Source: Conexivisphaerales archaeon | Lineage (GTDB): Archaea > Thermoproteota > Nitrososphaeria > Conexivisphaerales > DTJL01 | Direction: 5' to 3' | Assembly: GCA_038728585.1 (NCBI GenBank) | Contig: JAVYTR010000009.1 | Span: forward strand, 1-64,000 | Length of the DNA: 64,000 bases | Shown: positions 8,403-16,288 of the stretch, piece after piece | Layout: each line of letters starts with the position of its first letter | Position numbering within the stretch: position 1 is the stretch's first letter | The notes under the pieces: generated by a model | The model's database searches: none | Told to the model about the DNA's origin: nothing | Seen by the model: only the letters and a program-made list of their open reading frames with translations | Translations under genes and position numbers: made by a program

Positions 8403-10073
8403 ATGTCCGCAACAGCTATACCGGCTGTGACTTCCTCCGGCCAGCCTGTCCTCATTCTGAAAGAGGGTAGTGCTGAGACCAAGGGGAGGGAGGCGCAGCG
8501 TAACAACATAACCGCAGCCACTTTGGTGGCTGAAATAGTCAGAACCAGTCTCGGGCCAAGAGGAATGGACAAAATGCTTGTCGACACTCTGGGCGATGTA
8601 ACCATAACCAACGACGGAGCGACGATTCTCAAAGAGATAGATGTACAGCATCCAGCTGCAAAGATGATGGTAGAGATAAGCAAGGCCACAGACAGCGAAG
8701 TAGGCGATGGTACTACAAGCACAGTAGTCCTTGCAGGAGCTCTGCTGGAGAAGGCGAAGTCACTTATCGACAAGGATGTCCATCCTACTATCATAGTTGA
8801 TGGCTACAGAAAGGCTGCGCAGACTGCAATGAAAGAATTAGACAAGATTTCAATCAAGGTCTCACCTGATGACAGAAATACACTTCTGAAGATAGCCAGA
8901 ACATCTCTGGCAACAAAACTGGTATCCAGAGATTCTGCTCATCTGGCAAACCTGATCGTGGATGCTCTTCTGCTAGTAGCTGACAAAAATCAGGAAGGGA
9001 AGTACAAGGTAGACATAGACAACGTGAAGGTAGAGAAGAAGCCTGGAGGCTCAATCCTCGACACACAGCTCGTCAGAGGAATTGTGGTTGACAAGGAAGT
9101 GGTCCATGCAGGGATGCCAAAGAGGGTCGAAAACGCCAAGATAGCTCTTATAAACGCGCCGCTTGAGATAGAGAAGACAGAGTTCGATGCAAAGATAAAC
9201 ATCAGTGACCCGGCTCAGATGAAGGCATTCCTGGATGAAGAGGCGAACATGCTGAGAGATATGGTAGAAAAGATCAAGCAGGTAGGTGCAAACGTAGTTG
9301 TCTGCCAGAAGGGGATAGATGATATAGCACAGCATTATCTAGCCAAGTCAGGAATTCTAGCTGTAAGAAGGGTAAAGATGAGCGACATGGAGAAGCTGGC
9401 AAAGGCTACAGGAGGCAGAATAGTTACAACGCTCGAAGAGATAACTGAATCTGACCTAGGATTCGCAGCTCTTGTTGAGGAAAGGAAGATCGAGGAAGAC
9501 AAGTGGGTATTCATAGAGGGCTGCAAGAACCCCAAGGCAGTTACAATTCTTGTAAGGGGAGGAGGGCAGAGAATAGTCGACGAGGCTGAAAGAAGCGTTC
9601 ATGATGCGATCATGACTGTCAAGGACGTTCTTGAGAAGCCAGCAGTAGTTGCAGGTGGGGGCGCTCCTGAAGCAGAGCTTGCCTTGAGGTTGAGGGACTT
9701 CGCAAGCAGTCTGCCTGGGAGGGAGCAGCTAGCCGTTCAGAAGTTTGCAGAGGCACTGGAATCGATTCCTCTTACAATTGCAGAGAACGCAGGTATGTCA
9801 CCCCTTGACGTGCAGGTTGAACTGGCTTCAGCTCACAGCCAGGGCAAACTTTGGTACGGTGTCGATGCTCTTGCAAACAAGGTTGGAGACATGTATGCCA
9901 AGGAGATAATAGAACCTGTTTCAGTCAAGGAGCAGATAATCAAATCAGCTACAGAAGCAGCTTCCATGATACTTCGCATTGATGATGTGGTCAGCGCAGG
10001 CAAGACCAAGACACCTTCGCCTCCATCTGGCGGAAAGGGCGGAATGGAAGGCGCCGGCGGCGAAGAAGACTAG
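8403..10073 (+). CDS. thsA: Thermosome (group II chaperonin) subunit
   Basis: ATP-dependent cytosolic chaperonin subunit of 556 residues that assembles into a double-ring folding chamber. Diagnostic motifs are TSLGPRGMDKML, NDGATIL, GDGTTS (about residues 101-106) and the GGGAPEAELA segment of the returning ATP-binding domain. The C-terminal tail is Gly/Met-rich and acidic, as usual. The start at 8403 follows GGAGG and matches the family N-terminus, whereas an in-frame codon at 8379 lies before the ribosome-binding site. It is monocistronic, between divergent oppA and a downstream T-rich tract. Confidence 0.96.
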   Translation: MSATAIPAVTSSGQPVLILKEGSAETKGREAQRNNITAATLVAEIVRTSLGPRGMDKMLVDTLGDVTITNDGATILKEIDVQHPAAKMMVEISKATDSEVGDGTTSTVVLAGALLEKAKSLIDKDVHPTIIVDGYRKAAQTAMKELDKISIKVSPDDRNTLLKIARTSLATKLVSRDSAHLANLIVDALLLVADKNQEGKYKVDIDNVKVEKKPGGSILDTQLVRGIVVDKEVVHAGMPKRVENAKIALINAPLEIEKTEFDAKINISDPAQMKAFLDEEANMLRDMVEKIKQVGANVVVCQKGIDDIAQHYLAKSGILAVRRVKMSDMEKLAKATGGRIVTTLEEITESDLGFAALVEERKIEEDKWVFIEGCKNPKAVTILVRGGGQRIVDEAERSVHDAIMTVKDVLEKPAVVAGGGAPEAELALRLRDFASSLPGREQLAVQKFAEALESIPLTIAENAGMSPLDVQVELASAHSQGKLWYGVDALANKVGDMYAKEIIEPVSVKEQIIKSATEAASMILRIDDVVSAGKTKTPSPPSGGKGGMEGAGGEED

Positions 10074-10105
10074 AGAAGCCGATTTCATTTTCACCAAACT
10101 TCATT

Positions 10106-10137
10106 ATAATCATTTTTACCTTTTTCTTTTTCATTCC
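10106..10137 (+). terminator. T-rich terminator after the thermosome gene
   Basis: Several T-runs (TTTTT, TTTTT, CTTTTT) follow the thermosome stop within about 60 bases. Archaeal intrinsic termination uses such tracts without a required hairpin. Confidence 0.5.
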
Positions 10138-10150
10138 CTTAGCATAGGAA

Positions 10151-10160
10151 TTTTTATAAC
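10151..10160 (+). promoter_or_regulatory. TATA box upstream of the ACT-domain regulator
   Basis: TTTTTATAAC, with its centre about 27 nt before TTG 10184, consistent with a leaderless transcript. Confidence 0.5.
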
Positions 10161-10183
10161 AGCATAAACCATAACCATCATCA

Positions 10184-10690
10184 TTGTGGAACAGTGTCAA
10201 AAGCTCATTTCAGAACAGAAAGGCAGGCCTGGAAATAGCCAAGCTTATGTTGCTGAACGGGATAAGGATAGACAGTTCAGGAAAATTTTACGTAGGCAGT
10301 GTAGCAATATCTGACATGGCTATTGCGAGAGCTGCTGGGGTTGATAGGAGAGCTGTAAGAGAGACTGCAAGGTTCATCATGTCAGAGCCCCAGCTGATGT
10401 CAATACTTGGCAAAATCAGGCCCTCAGGTAGCAGTCTTGTTGAGGTTGCAAAACAGCTCGGTTTTTCAGTTCTTGTTGTTGAATCAGACCCTCATGCAAG
10501 CGGTGTCATAGCAGAGGTATCAAACGTCATAGCGAAGTACAAAGTTGTGATTAGGCAGGCGTTGGCTGATGACCCAGACCTGGTTCCCGAGCCCAGACTG
10601 ACTCTGGTGCTTGAAGGGAGTCTTCCCTCTGATGCTATAGATGAGATAAGAAGACTATCGTGTGTAAGGTCTCTTAAACTCCAGAACTGA
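10184..10690 (+). CDS. Regulator of amino acid metabolism with ACT domain (COG2061-like)
   Basis: Protein of 168 residues. The N-terminal half is a winged-helix-like region (IARAAGVDRRAVRETARFI) and the C-terminal half an ACT domain that normally binds amino acids (SGVIAEVSNVIAKYKVVIRQ). This layout matches the archaeal family annotated as an ACT-containing regulator of amino acid metabolism. The start is TTG 10184: the MWNSVK beginning fits the family and the TATA spacing supports it. Target genes are unknown. It ends two bases before the convergent neighbour. Confidence 0.75.
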   Translation: MWNSVKSSFQNRKAGLEIAKLMLLNGIRIDSSGKFYVGSVAISDMAIARAAGVDRRAVRETARFIMSEPQLMSILGKIRPSGSSLVEVAKQLGFSVLVVESDPHASGVIAEVSNVIAKYKVVIRQALADDPDLVPEPRLTLVLEGSLPSDAIDEIRRLSCVRSLKLQN

Positions 10691-10692
10691 TT

Positions 10693-11253
10693 CTATGCCT
10701 GCTTTTCGAGCATCTTTGTGAAAGTCCATACAGCAGTGCTTATTATTTCGTTCAGCCTTGCCTTGTCCCTGAAGCCTCTCACAGTTATGCTTCTTATCCT
10801 TCCACCTTCCTCTTCTATGTCGAACTGCAGAACCTTATCCTTATCCAGCTTCCCCTGCTCGACCTGCTTTTCGTCATCAGCCCTCATACCTCCCAGTATC
10901 TTGTTGACAAAATAATTCCTGAAAGGCTGGGTGCTCGACCTTAGAACCACATCCGCTGCAACATTGATCCTGAGCTGGTCGTCTGAAATTTCAGCCTCAC
11001 CCAGCAGATAACCATCTCTCTGCCTCTTCAACTGCCTCCTCTCAATCTGCTTTTGAGGTTCTAAAGGTGGCTGAGGTGCAGGCATACCAGCAGGCACAGC
11101 AGCTGCTTTGACAAAGCTTTTTTCGCTCAACTGTTTATCAACGATAACCATCAGCTTCTTGAGAAATTCCAGCTCTTCTTCCATACTCCTGATTCTGTCC
11201 TCTATCCACTGCCTAAGGTCAGCAAGTTCCTTCACTTCAGCCTCGGAACTCAT
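10693..11253 (-). CDS. Conserved hypothetical protein with N-terminal coiled coil
   Basis: Protein of 186 residues that I do not assign to a named family. Residues 1-45 are strongly helical and charged with heptad spacing, likely a coiled coil. A Pro/Gln-rich linker follows, and residues 80-186 look like a compact alpha/beta domain rich in charged residues (NVAADVVLRSST, RSITVRGFRDKARLNEI). It is cytosolic. It lies just downstream of the TBP gene on the same strand with a 50-base gap, so it may be co-transcribed with it. A role in transcription or chromatin is only a guess from context. Confidence 0.7.
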   Translation of the reverse strand: MSSEAEVKELADLRQWIEDRIRSMEEELEFLKKLMVIVDKQLSEKSFVKAAAVPAGMPAPQPPLEPQKQIERRQLKRQRDGYLLGEAEISDDQLRINVAADVVLRSSTQPFRNYFVNKILGGMRADDEKQVEQGKLDKDKVLQFDIEEEGGRIRSITVRGFRDKARLNEIISTAVWTFTKMLEKQA

Positions 11254-11305
11254 CGCTCACACCTGCATTATTATTTAGAAGGTTTACGTATTTAAACCAA
11301 TTCAA

Positions 11306-11863
11306 TCAATATATCATGAGGTTCTCTTTTTCCAACGTGACATGCAGGTTGTTCACAGCTTGGTAGACCTCTTCTTCTTTCTTTGCTCCTGTGCAGACCA
11401 GTTTTCCAGATGCGAAAAGAAGTATAACAGTTTTTGGCTCAAGCATTCTGTGTATTAATCCAGGGAATTGCTCAGGTTCATACATTGACCTGGGCAGTGT
11501 TAAGGCTGCTTCCTCCAGCTTAACTCTGCCTCCAAGACTGGCAGATGCCACTATATTCTGTATATCTATCACCGCTTCGTTCTTAATGTCAATACCTCCC
11601 TTTCTCAGCTTCTGCACCACAGTGTTTACAGCCTTGAAGGCCTGAGATTCAGACTTTGCACCCGTGCATACCATCTTTCCTGAGCTGAAGATGAGCGTAG
11701 CTGTCTTTGGCACCTTCAGCCTGAACACAAGGCCAGGAAACTGCTCCGGATGGTATTCCACATCGGGAAAGACCCTCTGGATCTGCAGAAGGTCAATGTT
11801 TTGATTTACGCTGGCCGAGGCCACAACGTTCTCTATCGATATAACGGGAGTTGTTTGAGGCAT
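11306..11863 (-). CDS. tbp: TATA-box binding protein (TBP)
   Basis: General transcription factor of 185 residues that binds the TATA box and recruits TFB and RNA polymerase. The two direct repeats of the TBP saddle are obvious: each has (I/V)(S/D)I(E/Q)N(V/I)VASAS, then EQFPGL, then an (S/A)SGK(M/L)VCTGAK block, at about residues 7-90 and 98-180. It starts with ATG 11863, 24 nt from a TATA box, so it is probably leaderless and may be autoregulated. Confidence 0.96.
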   Translation of the reverse strand: MPQTTPVISIENVVASASVNQNIDLLQIQRVFPDVEYHPEQFPGLVFRLKVPKTATLIFSSGKMVCTGAKSESQAFKAVNTVVQKLRKGGIDIKNEAVIDIQNIVASASLGGRVKLEEAALTLPRSMYEPEQFPGLIHRMLEPKTVILLFASGKLVCTGAKKEEEVYQAVNNLHVTLEKENLMIY

Positions 11864-11882
11864 TTATATCCCTATTTAAAGG

Positions 11883-11892
11883 GTTTATAAAA
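11883..11892 (-). promoter_or_regulatory. TATA box for the TBP gene
   Basis: The minus strand reads TTTTATAAAC, centred about 24 nt upstream of ATG 11863. This suits a leaderless TBP mRNA. Confidence 0.55.
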
Positions 11893-12324
11893 CTTGTATT
11901 TAAACATATAATTTTTACATCTCCATCATACTGTTTTGATAAAGAAAACCAACCTGCCATTGTTGGGGAAAGGAATGTTGGTTCTAACAGTTCCCCATGG
12001 CTTTCATTGCTTCATGAGGACTAAACAGCGCGAAGACCTGGGCAGGATAAAAGAGCGCACATAGAGAACTGAACAGGCTGATTTGTAGATGGCATCAATC
12101 TGAGCCAAAATAGGTTAGATATTACGAGGAACCAAACCAGCCATTTTCAAAACAATCCAGAACTGAAATGACCACATCTTGCCTTTCTTTCCTTTCCTTT
12201 TCTTTTTCAAGGCTCTTAGCCATCTCTCTCTGCTAAAATGATTCAGAATAAATTTGCCACAAACAGAGTGTTCATAGTAACTTGCTGTATGACAATAATG
12301 CCTCCCTAATCTGATTCACTCGGC
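11893..12324 (+). other. Intergenic region of about 430 bp, possible non-coding RNA
   Basis: No protein-coding frame is supported. On the plus strand there is a TATA-like stretch around 11898-11914. Two interleaved inverted repeats follow (AACCAAC 11947-11953 with GTTGGTT 11977-11983; GGGGAA 11965-11970 with TTCCCC 11991-11996), and a pyrimidine tract with T-runs lies at about 12181-12208 and could end a transcript. I tested for SRP RNA and RNase P RNA signatures by eye and did not find them. Confidence 0.25.
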
Positions 12325-12840
12325 CTATATGTTATCTAAATGACTTTCATCACTTATCGCTTGGGGTTTGCTACTCAGATAGTAGTCAAGTAAGATTAGA
12401 ATTATCAAAGCTCCAGAGAAAAGATACTTCGTTGCTGTATCGGTGAATATCCCCATCCCCTCTATCAGCATTACGACTTTACCAACAAGCAGAGAATTTG
12501 TAATCTGCCTGGGACCTGTTATATTCTGGTCAGGAATAGGATTGTTATCACCTTTAACTATCACGTAAGGAGGGTTTGCGTTATCATAAACAGCAATCAC
12601 TCTATGAATTATCAACGTCCCTTCAAACCTGTAGACTACTATATCACCCACATGAAGTGAACTGACGCTGGTTGGGACTACTATGGCAAGGTCTCCTGTA
12701 TGAATTGCAGGTAGCATGCTTATCCCTACAACAGGAAGAGCAACATTCACATCGTTCAGGACGCTTATACCTACAATTATGACCGAAAATGCAATCGCTA
12801 TGTTAAGAAGAAGGGAAACAATCCTTCTCTTTGCAGCCAT
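12325..12840 (-). CDS. sipS: Archaeal signal peptidase I (S26B, Sec11-like)
   Basis: Membrane-bound peptidase that removes signal peptides from exported proteins. It has an N-terminal membrane helix, the catalytic serine in GISMLPAIHTGD, the histidine in GTLIIHRV (where bacteria have lysine) and the aspartate in VKGDNNPIPD, then a C-terminal membrane helix. The length of 171 residues is typical. I choose ATG 12840, with a TATA-like element centred about 26 nt upstream. An in-frame TTG at 12936 would add 32 untypical residues. Confidence 0.88.
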   Translation of the reverse strand: MAAKRRIVSLLLNIAIAFSVIIVGISVLNDVNVALPVVGISMLPAIHTGDLAIVVPTSVSSLHVGDIVVYRFEGTLIIHRVIAVYDNANPPYVIVKGDNNPIPDQNITGPRQITNSLLVGKVVMLIEGMGIFTDTATKYLFSGALIILILLDYYLSSKPQAISDESHLDNI

Positions 12841-12971
12841 ACGCTCAGCCCATTGCGATATCCGTTTAAGCGTTATCAACGCATCGCCTGTATCGCCATT
12901 AGGTTTCAGCAAGAACGCAATGAAACTCAACTTCAAATATCTGTAATTTCTCTACCCAGCCGAGCGGTAAG

Positions 12972-13307
12972 ATGCAATTCCACGCAACCCTGGTTGCTCT
13001 GACGCTGACCGTAGGGGGCCTGATGCTTCTACTCTTCGCCTTCAACCCTGTAATCTTCTCTCTTGTTGTGGTGCTCGGCGTTGTTCTGCTAGTAGATGGC
13101 ATTTACCTGGCAGGAGGGGGAATGCTCTCTTCTCCAGATACAGGTCAGAAGAGGTTCTACTTTCTGTGGGGGGCTGTGATGCTTATATTCGGCGCTACTC
13201 TAATCCTAACAACAACCTACAGCCTGTTCAGGCTTATACCTTATGTAATAGGCCTCCTTCTTCTTCTGCTCGGTATAATAGCGCTCTGGGGAGCAGGCAG
13301 CAGATAG
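12972..13307 (+). CDS. Small four-helix membrane protein, unknown function
   Basis: Protein of 111 residues, almost entirely hydrophobic, with about four transmembrane helices in two hairpins separated by a short polar loop (SSPDTGQKR). No catalytic or binding motif is visible. The ATG is preceded by a weak purine-rich site. It lies between divergent signal peptidase and the nuclease gene with no clear operon partner. The gene is plausible from its length and helix pattern. Confidence 0.6.
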   Translation: MQFHATLVALTLTVGGLMLLLFAFNPVIFSLVVVLGVVLLVDGIYLAGGGMLSSPDTGQKRFYFLWGAVMLIFGATLILTTTYSLFRLIPYVIGLLLLLLGIIALWGAGSR

Positions 13308-13376
13308 CATTAGCTAACCTAACATCTTTTTCGTATGCAGCATATATACCTCCAGCTTATGGTCTATTGCTGACAA

Positions 13377-14486
13377 ATGTCTTCTTCAGAGGCAGACGTG
13401 GTAAAGGAGGCTCTTAGGGAAGGGCTGATGCAGATATGGAAGGAGGAAAGCGAGGACCATGTGAGGCAGGTAGGAGAATATTATCCAAGCAACATAGGCT
13501 ACTGCCTCAGGAAACAGTATTATGACTACGTATTGGCTAAGCCGCCTGCAGTCGAGACTCTTGCAGTCTTTGCAACAGGTAAGGGTATACACGAAGCCGT
13601 TGCTGAAGCTCTCTCCAAGTCTGACAAGGTCAAGATAGAGCATGTAGAGCTACCTGTTCATCTGCAGATTAACGATTTTGTCAGGCTGACAGGTAGAATA
13701 GATGTTCTAATAGCTGAAGTGATGGGTAAAAGGGCAATTCTAGAAGTGAAATCCACATCGAAGATACCTGACGAACCTCACTACACTCATATGCTTCAGC
13801 TGCAAGCATATCTGCATGCGATGAGCCTGGAGACGGGGCTTCTACTCTACTGGGATAAGAGGTCTGGAGAGATAGAATGTTTTACAGTTCAGAAAGATCC
13901 TGCATGGCTGCAGAAGATAGGGGAGAGAGCTATAATGCTGGACCAGTATCTCAGGAGCAATGTAGCTCCCCACAGGGAAGCCTTCATGGAGGGAAAGTAC
14001 TGGGAATGCGACAGGTGCTCCTACTATGCAGAATGCCAGCCTTTTGCGCTTGAAAACACGGACCCTGAGAGCAAGCTTGCACTCTTGGGTATCACGGTCC
14101 ATGCTGAGTATGCAAAAATAGAGCTTGTCTCACCAACTTTGCAGGAGCTGAAGGATATCTGCCAGAAAAGGAAACAGCTTGGTGAGAAAGTCATCATCCT
14201 GTTTGATGCTGATTCTTCTCAACTAGATCGTCTTTCAGAACTTCTGGAAAAAGCAAAAATCATGTATGACGTACTTATTCCTCAACCTAGCTCATACAAG
14301 TCAGCCACATTCTGGAAGCTGGAGCTCGCAAGGAGGCTTGCTAAGAACTACAGGATAGTCTACTACGCAGACTCCTCTGACTTTCCAGAAGATGAAGCGA
14401 TCAAATTCTCTGCCAGCACGGAAAGGTTGGGTTCAAACAACAGGCAGTATAACAAAAGCAGCCACTCAAAAACTCAGCCATACTGA
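13377..14486 (+). CDS. Cas4/RecB-like PD-(D/E)XK nuclease with extra C-terminal domain
   Basis: The N-terminal 225 residues match Cas4-type exonucleases: Cys43 in a YCLRKQYYDY context, His72, Asp109 in GRIDV, Glu123-x-Lys125 in LEVKS, Gln141 in QLQAY, and a Cys triad at 211, 214 and 220. Together with Cys43 these could hold an iron-sulfur cluster. Residues 230-369 form a second alpha/beta domain with FDADSSQ that I do not recognise and that Cas4 lacks. No CRISPR array or other cas gene is in the window, so a DNA-repair role is more likely than adaptation. A TATA box lies at 13342-13349. Confidence 0.8.
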   Translation: MSSSEADVVKEALREGLMQIWKEESEDHVRQVGEYYPSNIGYCLRKQYYDYVLAKPPAVETLAVFATGKGIHEAVAEALSKSDKVKIEHVELPVHLQINDFVRLTGRIDVLIAEVMGKRAILEVKSTSKIPDEPHYTHMLQLQAYLHAMSLETGLLLYWDKRSGEIECFTVQKDPAWLQKIGERAIMLDQYLRSNVAPHREAFMEGKYWECDRCSYYAECQPFALENTDPESKLALLGITVHAEYAKIELVSPTLQELKDICQKRKQLGEKVIILFDADSSQLDRLSELLEKAKIMYDVLIPQPSSYKSATFWKLELARRLAKNYRIVYYADSSDFPEDEAIKFSASTERLGSNNRQYNKSSHSKTQPY

Positions 14487-14513
14487 AATAGCTCCTCTCT
14501 GCAGGTTGAACTG

Positions 14514-15431
14514 TTGATCGAATTAGCTGCAGGCATAAGGTATCTGGCGACTGTGGGAATGCCTCCAACAACCGCTGTGTACCTTATTAGTGATGAAAGA
14601 GAGCAGCAGAGCTGCATCATCGAGCCAGGCCCAAACTCTGCCAGTGAATCAGTCCTCAGGCATGTGAGAGAAGCAGAAGTTAACGAAGCCAAAGTCAGCA
14701 AGATAATCGCTACACATATCCATCTGGACCATGCTGGCGGTTCAAGGGCGCTCCTTGAAAATTTCCCTGGCAGCAGGTTGCAGATATACAGGGGTGCAGC
14801 AAAACACCTGATAGACACATCCCAGCTCGCACAGTCTGCTAAGCAGGTGCTGGGCCCTCTATTCGACATTTGGGGCGGGATTCCTTCCGTTCCTGCAGAT
14901 AGAATTGATGAAGTTAACGAAAATGACATCATAAGGGTTGGCTCTTTCAGGTTGAGGGTTGTCTACACACCAGGCCATGCTCCTTACCACATGAGTCTTT
15001 TCGAGGAGAATAGCAGAATCCTCCACACCGGTGATGCTGTTGGGATGTACGTGAAGAACAGGCGTACTCTGTGGCCAGCTAGCCCTCTTCCCACTTTCAG
15101 GTATGACATGGAGATTCAATCACTCCAAAAGATAAGGGCTCTAGGTGCGAAGGCTCTGATGATACCTCATTATGGACCTATAGATAATGTTTCAGAATTC
15201 CTTGAGATGAATATGAACATATATGAAGCATGGCACAACGTTCTTTCGGCTCTTGATGACTCATATGATGTCGAAGCTGCAGCAAGGAAGCTTGTACAGA
15301 GTATCGACTCGTACAGCTGGATTCCGGCTGAACCTCAATTCTGGTTCACGCTTAAGATGCATGTTGCGGGTTTTCTCGAGTATGAAAGAAGGCAGAAGCA
15401 GGCAGAAGGCAGAGGAAAAGGTCTCCGGTAA
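14514..15431 (+). CDS. Metallo-beta-lactamase fold hydrolase
   Basis: Cytosolic zinc hydrolase of 305 residues. The metal site is complete in outline: HIHLDH (HxHxDH), TPGHAP, HTGDA and a late histidine in IPHYGP. The glyoxalase II-like order suggests a thioester or lactone substrate, but specificity cannot be read. The start is TTG 14514 with an AGGTTG site nearby. The 3' end overlaps the next gene by about 50 bases, implying coupled translation with the HAD phosphatase that follows. Confidence 0.82.
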   Translation: MIELAAGIRYLATVGMPPTTAVYLISDEREQQSCIIEPGPNSASESVLRHVREAEVNEAKVSKIIATHIHLDHAGGSRALLENFPGSRLQIYRGAAKHLIDTSQLAQSAKQVLGPLFDIWGGIPSVPADRIDEVNENDIIRVGSFRLRVVYTPGHAPYHMSLFEENSRILHTGDAVGMYVKNRRTLWPASPLPTFRYDMEIQSLQKIRALGAKALMIPHYGPIDNVSEFLEMNMNIYEAWHNVLSALDDSYDVEAAARKLVQSIDSYSWIPAEPQFWFTLKMHVAGFLEYERRQKQAEGRGKGLR

Positions 15432-16065
15432 AAGAATCTCCTACCTCTCCCTTGACTTCGAAGGTACTTTGGTGAATTCGGGCTATCCCGAATGGTACTG
15501 GAAAGAGCTTATACCTTATCTGTATTCGAAGAAGAAAGGTGTACCTCTTCAGGAGTCAAAAAACCTGATTCTGCACGACTATGAAACAGTTGGCCCAGAT
15601 AAGGCCGAATGGTATACGCCTATCTTCTGGTTCAAGAGGTACCAGATGGAGGATGAGTATGAAACCTCGATTCAAGCCCTAAAATCAAGGATAAAGCCGT
15701 TTCCTGACATCAAACGGTTAAAATTGCCATATGGGATAAAACTGATTATCTGTTCTGGGGCCTGGACAGATATCATCCGTGCTGTTCTGGAGGAGCAGAA
15801 TATTGGAGTGTATGGAATATTCGTCCCTTCTTCTTTCAACATGACTAAGAAAAATCCCGATTTTTACAGGCATGTATGCCAGATCCTTAACGAAACTGAC
15901 CCGTCGGTATTTCTGCACATTGGCGATGATGTTCAATACGATTATTTTTCCCCCAGAGAAGCAGGTTGGAATTCAATACTTCTAGATAGAGAAGGTAAGA
16001 TAGACCAAAAGGGGATAAAGAAGATAAAATCTCTTTCAGAATTAAATCAGTTCTTTGCTGTATGA
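15382..16065 (+). CDS. HAD-superfamily hydrolase
   Basis: Haloacid dehalogenase-type phosphatase of about 227 residues. Motif I reads DFEGTL, so the general acid/base aspartate is replaced by glutamate. Motif II lies in LIICSGAW, motif III is a lysine in MTKKNPDFY, and motif IV is GDDVQYD. I start it at ATG 15382, just before the fold begins. The longer open frame from 15223 would overlap the preceding gene by 209 bases and adds non-homologous sequence. Substrate unknown. The Asp-to-Glu change may reduce phosphatase activity or mark a subfamily. Confidence 0.75.
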   Translation: MKEGRSRQKAEEKVSGKRISYLSLDFEGTLVNSGYPEWYWKELIPYLYSKKKGVPLQESKNLILHDYETVGPDKAEWYTPIFWFKRYQMEDEYETSIQALKSRIKPFPDIKRLKLPYGIKLIICSGAWTDIIRAVLEEQNIGVYGIFVPSSFNMTKKNPDFYRHVCQILNETDPSVFLHIGDDVQYDYFSPREAGWNSILLDREGKIDQKGIKKIKSLSELNQFFAV

Positions 16066-16138
16066 GCCTCCTGTTGTGCCAGACGATCTTTTTTGGCTGT
16101 CATAGGGGTCATCTGTTTCTGTTTCTGCTAATGTCTTT

Positions 16139-16172
16139 GATTCTGGCTTTAATTCTGTCTTTATTTTTCTCC
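16139..16172 (+). terminator. T-rich terminator after the HAD gene
   Basis: A pyrimidine-rich tract ending in TTTATTTTTCTCC lies about 70-100 bases past the HAD stop and before the opposite-strand tRNA. Confidence 0.35.
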
Positions 16173-16213
16173 AGTTATCTAAAACAACCAAAGATTATGC
16201 CGTAAAGATGGGT

Positions 16214-16285
16214 AGGAGGGGATGGGATTTGAACCCATGTATACTCGCTCTGCAGGCGAGCTCGTAACCGCTCCGACACCCCTCC
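16214..16285 (-). tRNA. trnC: tRNA-Cys (anticodon GCA)
   Basis: A full cloverleaf is readable on the minus strand. The acceptor stem GGAGGGG pairs with CCCCTCC. The anticodon stem CTCGC/GCGAG encloses loop CTGCAGA with anticodon GCA. The T-arm is ATGGG-TTCAAAT-CCCAT. The discriminator base is U73, an identity element for tRNA-Cys. The CCA end is not encoded and there is no intron. Confidence 0.95.
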
Positions 16286-16288
16286 ACG

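Noticed and set aside
11935-12210. SRP RNA or RNase P RNA
   Set aside because: The conserved SRP helix 8 and RNase P CR-I/CR-V sequences were not found by eye. Left as a generic RNA candidate.
15223-15381. Longer N-terminus for the HAD hydrolase
   Set aside because: This segment lies wholly inside the metallo-beta-lactamase gene in another frame and encodes no HAD-like sequence. ATG 15382 is closer to the fold.
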